From: Bryocella elongata
GTDB lineage: Bacteria; Acidobacteriota; Terriglobia; Terriglobales; Acidobacteriaceae
Assembly: GCF_900108185.1 (NCBI RefSeq)
Contig: NZ_FNVA01000001.1
Coordinates: 682,001 to 746,000 of the forward strand
DNA: 64,000 bases
Direction: 5' to 3'
The position numbers were made by a program, and so were the translations under genes. Positions 17,069-24,940 of this stretch are shown piece after piece. Positions within the stretch are counted from its first letter, which is position 1; every line of letters starts with the position of its first letter. The notes beneath the pieces are model-generated. The model made no database searches and was not told the origin of the DNA. It saw only the letters and a list, made by a program, of their open reading frames with translations.

Positions 17069-18943
17069 TTATTTGTTGCTATTGTTGAAGAAGTAGCGCT
17101 CGCGCTTGCGGGCGACTTCGTAGTTTGCGCGGGCTTGCTGCACGCCCGGCATGGTCGAGACTTCAGGTACGGCAACGTCCCACCAGGAGTCGTAGCTTGG
17201 TACGCCTCGTGTGCCTTCGGTCTCGATGACGACCACGCTCGTTCTGGGTGATGCTTTGGCAGCGAGCAATGCGTCTTTGAATTCGGCGATGGTGGCGACC
17301 TTCACGGAGTCGACCCCGAGGCTGCGAGCGTTGGCTGCGTAGTCAACGACAAAGTTGTCACCATCTAGTGCGCCGCTGTCGGTTCGCTTCTTCACGGTGG
17401 TGCCGAAGCCTTCCATACCGAGCGAGCGGCTGAGGCTTCCGATCGAGCCGAAGCCCTTGTTGTCCACGATCACAACGATGATCTTGATGCCTTCCTGTGC
17501 GGCGGTGACCAGCTCACTCGGCATCATCAGGTAGGTGGCATCGCCCACCCAGACGAAGACATCGCGGGTGGGATCAGCGAGCCTCGCGCCCATGCCGCCG
17601 GGAAGCTCATAACCCATGCAGGAGTAGCCGTACTCCATGTGGTAACTGTTGGGCGTGCGCGCGCGCCACAGCTTATGGAGATCGCCGGGCTGGCTGCCTG
17701 CGGCGGAGACGATCATGTCGCGATCTTCGGCAACATCCCATATCGCTCCGATGACCGCGCTCTGGGCTGGCTTGCCGTTGCTCTCGATGTACAGCAGGCG
17801 GGCATCTTCCTTGAGCCACTCCGCGATGAGTGCGGCATACTCTGCGGCGTATGTCGATTCGATCTTGAAGTTGCCGAGCCCTGCCGCGAGGCGCTCCAAC
17901 CCTGCGCGTGCATCTGCAACGAGGGCGAGCGCGGACACTTTGTAGGCGTCGAACTCTGCGACGTTGAGGTTGATGAAGCGGACGTCGGGGTTCTGGAACG
18001 CGGTCATCGACGCGGTGGTGAAGTCCGAGTAGCGCGTGCCGATGCCGAGGATGACATCGGCGTTAGCAGCGACGCGATTGGCGGCGAGCGTTCCTGTCGC
18101 ACCGATGGCGCCGAGGTTCTGCGGATGATCCCACGCTAGCGAACCCTTGCCTGCTTGCGTCTCGCTGACGGGGATTCCGGTCTGCGCAGCAAACTTCGCG
18201 AGCTGCTGCGCCGCCTCGCTCATCAGCACGCCGCCGCCCGCGATGATGAGGGGACGCTTTGCGCTACGCAGGACTTTAACTGCACGCTGCAGCGACACTG
18301 CGTCAGGTTCTGCACGGCGGATGATCCACACGCGGCGTTCGAACATCTCTTCCGGATAGTCGAAGGCTTCGGCTTGCACGTCCTGAGGAAGCGAGAGCGT
18401 GACAGCACCACAGTCCGCGGGCGAAGTCAGCACGCGCATTGCTTCGGGGAGCGCGGTGATGATCTGTTCAGGTCGCGTGATGCGGTCCCAGTAGCGGCTC
18501 ACAGGCTTGAAGCAGTCGTTGACGCTGATGTCCTGCGTGAACGCTGACTCCAGCTGCTGCAGGACGGGCGCGACCTTGCGCGTCGCGAAGATGTCGCCGG
18601 GAAGTAACAGCACAGGCAGACGATTGATCGTCGCGAGCGCTGCGCCGGTGATCATATTCGTCGCGCCGGGGCCAATGGATGAGGTGCACGCGAACGCACG
18701 CATACGATTGCTGGCCTTGGCGAAGCCACTTGCAAGGTGAACGCCGGACTGCTCGTTCCGGATTGGGTAATAGCGGAAGTCCGGATTCTCCTGCAGTGCT
18801 TGTGCGATGCCCGCAACGTTGCCATGCCCGAAGATGCCAAGCATTCCGGCGAAGAATTGGTGTTGCTGGCCATCGCGCTCGACGTACTGGTTCTTCAAAT
18901 AAGTGACCAGGGCCTGCGCCATCGTGAGACGTCGCGTGCTCAT
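17069..18943 (-). CDS. iolD: 3D-(3,5/4)-trihydroxycyclohexane-1,2-dione acylhydrolase IolD
   Basis: Thiamine-diphosphate enzyme, 624 residues, which opens the cyclitol ring to 5-deoxy-D-glucuronate. The N-terminal ThDP-binding domain has the catalytic Glu in IRNEQSGVHLASGFA and the IGPGATNMITG segment. The C-terminal domain has the metal/ThDP motif GDATYLMMPSELV ending in DNKGFGSIGSLSRSLG. Full length for the family. The start at 18943 overlaps the stop of the aldolase gene by four bases (ATGA), so translation is coupled. Confidence 0.95.
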   Translation of the reverse strand: MSTRRLTMAQALVTYLKNQYVERDGQQHQFFAGMLGIFGHGNVAGIAQALQENPDFRYYPIRNEQSGVHLASGFAKASNRMRAFACTSSIGPGATNMITGAALATINRLPVLLLPGDIFATRKVAPVLQQLESAFTQDISVNDCFKPVSRYWDRITRPEQIITALPEAMRVLTSPADCGAVTLSLPQDVQAEAFDYPEEMFERRVWIIRRAEPDAVSLQRAVKVLRSAKRPLIIAGGGVLMSEAAQQLAKFAAQTGIPVSETQAGKGSLAWDHPQNLGAIGATGTLAANRVAANADVILGIGTRYSDFTTASMTAFQNPDVRFINLNVAEFDAYKVSALALVADARAGLERLAAGLGNFKIESTYAAEYAALIAEWLKEDARLLYIESNGKPAQSAVIGAIWDVAEDRDMIVSAAGSQPGDLHKLWRARTPNSYHMEYGYSCMGYELPGGMGARLADPTRDVFVWVGDATYLMMPSELVTAAQEGIKIIVVIVDNKGFGSIGSLSRSLGMEGFGTTVKKRTDSGALDGDNFVVDYAANARSLGVDSVKVATIAEFKDALLAAKASPRTSVVVIETEGTRGVPSYDSWWDVAVPEVSTMPGVQQARANYEVARKRERYFFNNSNK

Positions 18944-19956
18944 CGCGTGCCTCCCGGATAGAGCGTGTCGGGTGCTTCAAGAGGGGATGCGAAACCATCG
19001 AACGCGGCTTGCGCATCGAGCTTGTCATGGATGATGGCACTTGCTGCGCGCGCGATGATGCCGGGATCGCCGTTGCCAGGGAAGAGCACGTTGCGGCCCA
19101 CCATTGCGCCGCGTACGTTATAGCCTGAATCCATCGCGGTGCGGAGCTGCTCGAGGAAGGGCTTGGGATTGCCAGCGGACTCACCGCCAAGCAGCACGAT
19201 GGGCAACGTCGTCGAGCGCGCGACCGTGGCGAAGTCTTCCGTGTACGGAAGTTTCAGCCAGAGGTTGCGGCTTGAGTCTCCGAGTGCGCTGGACACGCCC
19301 GCGAGTCGCGCCACGGCCTCGGCCGTCTTCGTGACCGGATAGCCCTTGTCGGTCTTTGCGACAGGAAGTGGTTCGAGGAACATGGGCAGGTCGAGTGCGT
19401 TGCAGGCGGTGATGGCTTCGGCGCAGGCCATCATGGTCTTCAGTGAGGCGGGCTCGTTGATGTCCACGCGCAGCAGGGTCTTCGCACCGTCGAGGTTCCA
19501 TTGAGCGCAGGTCGCGGGGGACGGGCCAGTCATGGGATCGTCGAGTTCCCATGCTGCGCCTGCGAGGCCTCCGCGATTGAGGCTCGCGATGAGCACCTTG
19601 TTCTCGAGGAGGGGGGTGAGGTCCTGCTCGGCGCGAAGTGCGTCCACCAGCAGCAGGTCTTCGAGAATGTCCATCGACGCCATCACGCCATCGACGCCAT
19701 CGCTGACCAGTACACGAAGAATGCGCGCCAGGTAGTCGCGTCGATCGGCCATGCCCAGAAGGTTGGTTCCCACGTTCGACACAAAGCGTGCAGGGTGATC
19801 CGCAGCGATGATGTTGAGGCGGCCATCAAGGGTAAGCTTGTCGCGCCGCTTGCGGTGTTGCGCTGCATTCAGTGCAAGCGAAGGCCGCTCCACACGAGCA
19901 TCAATGATCGCGTGCAGGAGTGCGTCGGGAAAGAAGGTTGCGCTCGAGAAGCTCAT
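18940..19956 (-). CDS. Cgl0159-type (beta/alpha)8 aldolase, probable DKGP aldolase of inositol pathway
   Basis: 338 residues, resembling the (beta/alpha)8 aldolase-fold proteins found in actinobacterial inositol clusters (Cgl0159 type), not the class II IolJ. Motifs: LNIIAADHPARFV near the N-terminus, DGVMASMDILEDLL, LLRVDINEPAS, MFLEPLPVAKTDKGYPVTKTA, WLKLPYTEDF with a possible Schiff-base lysine, and VLLGGESAGNPKPFL near the phosphate site. Position between iolD and iolC, coupled by ATGA overlaps on both sides, makes cleavage of 2-deoxy-5-keto-gluconate 6-phosphate to DHAP and malonate semialdehyde the likely job. That role is inferred from context. The ATG at 19956 is preferred over a longer in-frame start at 20031. 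Confidence 0.8.
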   Translation of the reverse strand: MSFSSATFFPDALLHAIIDARVERPSLALNAAQHRKRRDKLTLDGRLNIIAADHPARFVSNVGTNLLGMADRRDYLARILRVLVSDGVDGVMASMDILEDLLLVDALRAEQDLTPLLENKVLIASLNRGGLAGAAWELDDPMTGPSPATCAQWNLDGAKTLLRVDINEPASLKTMMACAEAITACNALDLPMFLEPLPVAKTDKGYPVTKTAEAVARLAGVSSALGDSSRNLWLKLPYTEDFATVARSTTLPIVLLGGESAGNPKPFLEQLRTAMDSGYNVRGAMVGRNVLFPGNGDPGIIARAASAIIHDKLDAQAAFDGFASPLEAPDTLYPGGTR

Positions 19957-20906
19957 GCAGGTACGGGGATCGCTTTCTGCTCGCGGATCATCGTCTCGAC
20001 CTCGGCGAGCGTGGGCATGGCTTCGGAACATGGCACGCGGCTGACGACGATGGCTGCCGCGGCGTTGCCGTAGTGCAGGCAGTCGGTCAGCGACTTGCCA
20101 TTGGTGTAGGCATAGAGGAAGCCCGAAGCGAAGCCATCGCCGGCGCCTATGGTGGTCGCCACCTGCACACGATACGGCGGCAGATACGTGGCGCCATCTT
20201 TGGTGAGGATGCGAGTGCCTTCGTCTCCGAGCTTGGAGACGAGGACAGGGACACCGATCTTCTGGATCTTCGCGATAGCCTGATCGAGGTCATCGACGCC
20301 AGCAGAGAGCTTGAGTTCGCCCTGGTTGCCGATGAGGACGTCTACGTAGGGAAGCGCGAGGCGTATCGCGAGTCCGGCCTCTGCGGGACTGCGCCAGGAC
20401 ATGGAGCGGAAGTCGACGTCGAGGACGACGGTGACGCCTGCGGCCTTCGCTGCCTCCATCGCGCGATACGCGCTCTCGCGTGAGGGCGAAGCGCACAACG
20501 CAGTGCCGTTGAAGACGAACATCTTTCCACTGCCTGCGAAGCGAAGGTCATCATCGGTCGCGTCGAGTCGTGTATCGACGGCATCATGACGATAGAAGAC
20601 CTGCGGGAAGCTGTCGGGTGGTGTGACTTCAGTGAGGCAGAGCGACGGCAGATAGCCCGGGGCAGTCTGCACGTGCGAGATGTCCACACCCTCGGCCAAG
20701 AGGAAGTCCTTGAGGAAGCCGCTCAGCGCATCGTTGCCGAGGCAGCTGATCATGCCCACCTTTGCGCCGAGACGTGACAGGCCCACGGCCATGTTCGCGC
20801 TCGAGCCGCCAAGGTAGCGCGAGAACGTACGGACCTGTGGCAGCGGCACGTTGAACTGATCCGAGTACAGGTCATAGCCGATGCGGCCAAGAATGACGAC
20901 GTCCAT
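19953..20906 (-). CDS. iolC: 5-Dehydro-2-deoxygluconokinase IolC
   Basis: PfkB/ribokinase-family sugar kinase, 317 residues. It phosphorylates 2-deoxy-5-keto-D-gluconate with ATP. Visible: the N-terminal GGSSANMAVGLSRLGAKV signature, and TTIGAGDGFASGFLYAY near residue 255, which holds the anion hole and catalytic Asp. AAGGAG seven bases upstream supports the ATG at 20906 over the TTG just before it. The end overlaps the aldolase start by four bases. iolB lies 64 bases upstream. Confidence 0.9.
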   Translation of the reverse strand: MDVVILGRIGYDLYSDQFNVPLPQVRTFSRYLGGSSANMAVGLSRLGAKVGMISCLGNDALSGFLKDFLLAEGVDISHVQTAPGYLPSLCLTEVTPPDSFPQVFYRHDAVDTRLDATDDDLRFAGSGKMFVFNGTALCASPSRESAYRAMEAAKAAGVTVVLDVDFRSMSWRSPAEAGLAIRLALPYVDVLIGNQGELKLSAGVDDLDQAIAKIQKIGVPVLVSKLGDEGTRILTKDGATYLPPYRVQVATTIGAGDGFASGFLYAYTNGKSLTDCLHYGNAAAAIVVSRVPCSEAMPTLAEVETMIREQKAIPVPA

Positions 20907-20969
20907 CAACGGACTCCTTGCTTCGTAGCAGATACTTCGCGGTGCGCGTGATCGTGGAGCATCGATGCC

Positions 20970-21782
20970 CTAGCGGACCAGAGGAACGCGCGGGTCTTTG
21001 TCCGTCCAGTGCTCACGAACCCAGGCGTGATCGGGATCGTCGGAGGCTGCCATGGAGCGCGCCGAACCCGAGAGAACGTTCAGGTAGTACACGTTGTAGC
21101 CGTGGCCTGCGGAGACGGGGTGATATCCCTCGGGGACGATGACCAGTTCGCCATCCCGTACGGTGATGGTCTCGTCGAGCCTGCCGTCCGCGGTGTACAC
21201 GCGCTGGATAGCGAATCCGCCTGGCTTGTCGATCTTGTAGTAGTAGATCTCGTCGAGATCCACTTCGCCCGGAGGGTTGTGAACGTCGTGCTTGTGCGGT
21301 GGGAAGCTGGACCAGTTGCCTGAGGGGGTATAGACCTCGCAGATGAGCAGCCTCTGCGCGCGGAAATGCGGCGGGATGATCGAGTTGATCTGCCGCGTCG
21401 CGTTGCCCCCGCCGCGGATCTCGACCGCGCACTCGTCCGGCGTGATGTGATGTGCGGGAAAGTGCTGCTCCGCTTTGCAGTAGCAGAAGGCGATGTCGCA
21501 ATCGGTGGTGGCTGTAACGGTGTAGTCGGTGTCGAGCGGGAGGTACAGCGCGTGCGGCTTCCCGTCGAAGACCGTGGCACGATCGCCGACCGTCGCGAAG
21601 TCGCCCGCAGAGCTGGTGATTGAGCACGTCCCACCGAGCATCACGATGCAAAGCTCGCGGCCGGTGAGGAGCTCATGAAAGCTGGCTCCGGCCAGGAGAC
21701 GGCGCACCGCGAACGAGATGTGTTCGAAGCCAAAGTCGGCTGCGCGGTCGGTGTAGGCTTCGGGTTTCAGATGGAGATTCAT
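20970..21782 (-). CDS. iolB: 5-Deoxy-glucuronate isomerase IolB
   Basis: 270-residue cupin-fold isomerase that converts 5-deoxy-D-glucuronate to 2-deoxy-5-keto-D-gluconate. The metal-site region SSFPPHKHDVHNPPGEVDLDEIYYY, taken as the HKHD and ExDEIYYY parts, and the later EGYHPVSAGHGYNVYYLNVL are characteristic. It is the first gene of the iol run; its start is 22 bases after the candidate operator. Confidence 0.93.
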   Translation of the reverse strand: MNLHLKPEAYTDRAADFGFEHISFAVRRLLAGASFHELLTGRELCIVMLGGTCSITSSAGDFATVGDRATVFDGKPHALYLPLDTDYTVTATTDCDIAFCYCKAEQHFPAHHITPDECAVEIRGGGNATRQINSIIPPHFRAQRLLICEVYTPSGNWSSFPPHKHDVHNPPGEVDLDEIYYYKIDKPGGFAIQRVYTADGRLDETITVRDGELVIVPEGYHPVSAGHGYNVYYLNVLSGSARSMAASDDPDHAWVREHWTDKDPRVPLVR

Positions 21783-21803
21783 ATTCGCAGGCCCGGGAAA
21801 TTA

Positions 21804-21854
21804 CGTTACCGGTTACGCGAACGACTATAAATGCGCCATACAGAAGACTGTCAA
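21804..21854 (-). promoter_or_regulatory. Candidate iol promoter with LacI-type operator
   Basis: Reading on the minus strand: TTGACA (21849-21854), a 19-base spacer, TATAGT (21824-21829), then six bases downstream the near-palindrome CGTAACCGGTAACG (21804-21817), with one mismatched pair out of seven and a central CG. An operator overlapping the predicted transcription start would let a LacI-family repressor block RNA polymerase. The obvious candidate regulator is the LacI-type gene at 23900. The long spacer lowers confidence in the promoter. Confidence 0.55.
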
Positions 21855-22012
21855 CTCCTGGTATGTGAATTTATCGTCAGCCTCAACCCGTCTTGCGGAG
21901 CGACGTCGGATCCTTCGCCGTCTATGAAGCGTTGGGCTCCAGGGATGGGGAAGAGGCTCGTGCGTATCCCTGCTCAACAGGATGGGCGCGGTACAGGAGA
22001 GTCGACTGAGCC

Positions 22013-22978
22013 TCAGATATCACGCGCGCAGCGAAAGCTGGTGTTGGTTGTCGCACTGTCAGGAGTGTTCGAACTGCGCGCACCAACGCGATAACGGTTG
22101 CAGTAGGACTCGTGGCAGAGATAGGAACCTCCGCGAACGACGCGGCTTCCGCCCTCAAGAGGACCTGTCGGGTTAAGCCTCGTGGCGAGCTCGTGAAATG
22201 TCGGATGGAACCAGTCCGCGCACCACTCCCAGGTGTTGCCGGTGATGGAGAAGACGTCGTAGCCGTTTGCGGCAAAGGCATCGACCGGGCAAGTGTTGGT
22301 AAAGCCATCTTCCGCAGAGTTGAAGTGCGGGAACTCGCCTTGCCAGATGTTGCAGAGATGAATGCCACCGGGTGTGAGATCGTCGCCCCAGGGGTAGAGT
22401 CGCTGAACGAGTCCGCCACGCGCCGTGTACTCCCATTCAGCCTCCGTCGGAAGGCGCTTTCCGGCCCAGGTTGCGTAAGCGGTAGCGTCGTTCCAGCTCA
22501 CATGGACGACCGGCCGGTCCTGCCTGTCATTGATGGCTGACCCTGGGCCTTCCGGCGAGCGCCAGTCGGCCCCCCAGATGCGACGCCACCAGTCCGCCGA
22601 CGGAACACGATCCTCGCTCAGGGCTGCTTCGGCAGTCTCGGGCAGATCGCCTTCGAAGACGAAAGACCACCCGAAGGTCTCGGCTTCGGTACGGTAACCG
22701 GTCGCGTCCACGAAGCGAGCAAACGCGCGGTTGGTCACGGGGTACCGGTCGATCAGAAAGGGATCGATCCGCACCTCGCGGATGGGACCTTCGCCATCGG
22801 CAGGGAAGCCCAGCGGATAGTCCGTGCCCATCAGAAAGGTGCCGCCGGGCAGTTCGACCATGTCGGCAGGGGAGCCGGAGTTGACGCGAACTCGCGCAGC
22901 GGAGGCGTCCCGCGAGATCTGCAGGACGGCTGCACGGCTCTTACTTGGGACACAGCACGGCGGTATGGGTTTGTTCAA
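22013..22978 (-). CDS. Formylglycine-generating enzyme (aerobic FGE, SUMF1 family)
   Basis: 321 residues. FGE oxidises the cysteine of the sulfatase CxPxR motif to formylglycine using O2 and copper. This is a true FGE rather than an EgtB-like relative: the C-terminus has GGSYLCHESYCNRYR with both catalytic cysteines (C288 and C293, five apart as in human and Streptomyces FGE), then RSSNTPDSATTN and FRCA. Other family marks: LPGGTFLMG, VVHVSWNDATAYATWAG, LPTEAEWEYTARGGL and NIWQGEFPHFN. No signal peptide, so cytoplasmic. It starts with TTG at 22978 inside the upstream stop (TTGA), with GGAG seven bases before. The N-terminus contains CCVPSKSR, close to the substrate motif itself. No sulfatase gene is in the window. 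Confidence 0.93.
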   Translation of the reverse strand: MNKPIPPCCVPSKSRAAVLQISRDASAARVRVNSGSPADMVELPGGTFLMGTDYPLGFPADGEGPIREVRIDPFLIDRYPVTNRAFARFVDATGYRTEAETFGWSFVFEGDLPETAEAALSEDRVPSADWWRRIWGADWRSPEGPGSAINDRQDRPVVHVSWNDATAYATWAGKRLPTEAEWEYTARGGLVQRLYPWGDDLTPGGIHLCNIWQGEFPHFNSAEDGFTNTCPVDAFAANGYDVFSITGNTWEWCADWFHPTFHELATRLNPTGPLEGGSRVVRGGSYLCHESYCNRYRVGARSSNTPDSATTNTSFRCARDI

Positions 22979-23811
22979 ACGGAGACTCCTGTCCGGCGAA
23001 TCTCGGACTGCGCTGCGAGGCCGCGCAGGTAGGTGAGTACGGCGGCCTGTTTGCGATCGTCGTGCAGTTCGCGGGCAATCTGGGCTCGCACCTCCGAGAG
23101 ACCCAGCTGACGCGGGGCCCGGCGCGCCAGAACGGTAGCGATGTGAAAGCCGAAGACGGTGCGGAAGGTCTCGCTGACTGTACCGGGCTTCAGCGCGAAG
23201 ACGACGTCATCGAACTCCTCGACCATCTCGCCGCGGGCGATCCAGCCAAGGTCGCCACCCACGCCAGCGCAGTCGGAGAAGCGATCTGCGACCTTGTGGA
23301 ACGCCTCGCCTGCGTCCAGCGCTTCGCGGGCCTCTGTGATGGTCGCGAGCGCGAGTGCTTCGTCGCGAACGCCGTCCACGTTGGCGATGATGTGGCGTAC
23401 CTGCAGCGTCTCGGGCTCACGGAAGCGTTCGCGTTGCGCAATGTACGAGGCTTCTACCTCTTTGGCCGGGGGGCGCGGAACCGTCCTGACGATCTCGTCC
23501 ATGAGGCGCTCAATCTGCAGCGCACGGATGATTGCATCGCGCTCGCTGTGGCTGCAGGTAACACTTTGCGGCGTGCCTCGCCTTCGCGCAAGCTCGGCGG
23601 CAATATCGTCGGGGGAGATGTCCGGGTGGCGTCTCGCCGCTGCCTGCCGTAACAGGACTTGCAGGACGGCATTCTCCTCGGCGATGGCGAAGATGCGTGG
23701 GTCGTCTGCTGCAGAGAGAGACGCCTCTGGAAGCAACGTTTGCTGCAGCAGCCGGAGTTGGTGCGCAATCGCCTCGTCCGACACGGGTTCGCCATTCACG
23801 ATCAGAGGCAT
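22975..23811 (-). CDS. Parvulin-type peptidylprolyl isomerase (NifM/SurA-like)
   Basis: 278 residues with an N-terminal SurA-like helical region and a C-terminal parvulin domain: LQVRHIIANV, AFHKVADRFSDC, GGDLGWIARGEMVEEF, ALKPGTVSETFRTVFGFHIATVL. These are the standard rotamase motifs. There is no signal peptide, so it should act in the cytoplasm, as NifM does. The ATG at 23811 begins MPLIVNGEPVSD, as parvulins often do; in-frame starts further up would run through the divergent promoter region. Its stop overlaps the TTG start of the FGE gene, so the two proteins are probably made together. Confidence 0.85.
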   Translation of the reverse strand: MPLIVNGEPVSDEAIAHQLRLLQQTLLPEASLSAADDPRIFAIAEENAVLQVLLRQAAARRHPDISPDDIAAELARRRGTPQSVTCSHSERDAIIRALQIERLMDEIVRTVPRPPAKEVEASYIAQRERFREPETLQVRHIIANVDGVRDEALALATITEAREALDAGEAFHKVADRFSDCAGVGGDLGWIARGEMVEEFDDVVFALKPGTVSETFRTVFGFHIATVLARRAPRQLGLSEVRAQIARELHDDRKQAAVLTYLRGLAAQSEIRRTGVSV

Positions 23812-23899
23812 AGTCGTTGCAACTCGGGCCCGAGGCCGAGTTGATGATAGCGCGTGATCAATGGGGCTGCCTTGTGGGATGATGTCGTCAGGAAACGAC

Positions 23900-24937
23900 A
23901 TGGCGGTTCGGCTTAAGGATATTGCACGCGACCTCGGTATCTCGACGGTCACAGTCTCAAAGGTACTTCGCGGCAACTCCGACGTTGGCGACAAGACACG
24001 TGCGCGTGTCCTCAAGCGCATGAAGGAGCTGAACTACCAGCCCAACATGCTGGCCCGCGGTCTCGCGAGTGGGAAGACATATACGGTCGGGCTGGTGGTG
24101 CCGGACCTGGTGCACCCGTTCTTCGCGGAGTTCGCGAAGTCGCTTTCCGGCGAGCTGCGCAAGACGCACCGTGCGCTGCTGCTGGCCTCCAGCGAAGAAG
24201 ACCCGGTCATCGAGATGCAGGAGATTCGCACGCTGCTGCAGCGCGGCGTGGATGTCCTGATCATCGCGTCCTGCCAGGCGGTTCTGAAGAACTTCTACGA
24301 ACTGGGCGACAATCGCACGCCCTACCTGCTGTTCGATCGCAACTTCCCGCACCTTGCGGCGAACTTCATTGGCAACGATGATGTGGTGGTCGGCGAGATG
24401 GCGACACGGCACCTTATCGACCTGGGTCGCACGCGGATCGCCCACATTGGAGCGCGCTACAGCAGCCCGGCGTTCGATCGCCTGCGTGGCTACAGGAACG
24501 CCCTGGCCGCCGCAGGTCTCCCCGCTGACGAGGACCTCGTGGTCACGCGTGAGCGCGTCGAAGAGGCTGGTGACCTGGTCGGTAACGCGATGATGCGCGA
24601 TCTGCTCAAGCTCAAGCCCCGGCCGGACGCAGTCTTCTGCTACAACGACACGACCGCAATTGGCGCCATCGAGGCGGTGCTCGAGGCGGGCCTGAGGGTG
24701 CCGGAGGACGTGGCCATCATCGGCTGCGGAAACCTGCGCTACGCCGCGTATCTCAAGGTGCCGCTGAGCGCCATCGACCAGAACACCACCGAGCTGGGGA
24801 AGCGTGCCGCGCAGGTCGCTGTTGAGCTTGCGGAGAAGCCGCAGGCCGAGCTGAAGTGCATCATGATTCCTCCGAAGCTCGTTGCCCGCGAGTCCACGGT
24901 CGGGAAGCGCCGCAAGCGCACTCCGTTGAATGCTTAG
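23900..24937 (+). CDS. LacI/GalR-family transcriptional regulator
   Basis: 345 residues. N-terminal LacI helix-turn-helix (RLKDIARDLGISTVTVSKVL) and hinge helix (YQPNMLARGLASGKT), then a periplasmic-binding-protein-like effector domain (VGLVVPDLVHPFFAEFAK, YLLFDRNFP, PDAVFCYNDTTAIGAIEA). The ATG at 23900 is taken as start because LacI proteins begin just before the KDIA helix; ATGs at 23861, 23879 and 23882 are in frame. It lies beside the iol run and diverges from the parvulin/FGE pair, so it may control inositol genes, its own promoter region or both. A half-palindrome TGATAGCGC at 23845 precedes it. Confidence 0.9.
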   Translation: MAVRLKDIARDLGISTVTVSKVLRGNSDVGDKTRARVLKRMKELNYQPNMLARGLASGKTYTVGLVVPDLVHPFFAEFAKSLSGELRKTHRALLLASSEEDPVIEMQEIRTLLQRGVDVLIIASCQAVLKNFYELGDNRTPYLLFDRNFPHLAANFIGNDDVVVGEMATRHLIDLGRTRIAHIGARYSSPAFDRLRGYRNALAAAGLPADEDLVVTRERVEEAGDLVGNAMMRDLLKLKPRPDAVFCYNDTTAIGAIEAVLEAGLRVPEDVAIIGCGNLRYAAYLKVPLSAIDQNTTELGKRAAQVAVELAEKPQAELKCIMIPPKLVARESTVGKRRKRTPLNA

Positions 24938-24940
24938 GAG

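Noticed and set aside
23841-23861. Inverted repeat TTGAT...ATCAA before the lacI-type gene
   Set aside because: Only the outer five pairs and one inner pair match; the core is not symmetrical, so I do not list it as an operator, although TGATAGCGC inside it matches the GH92 site.
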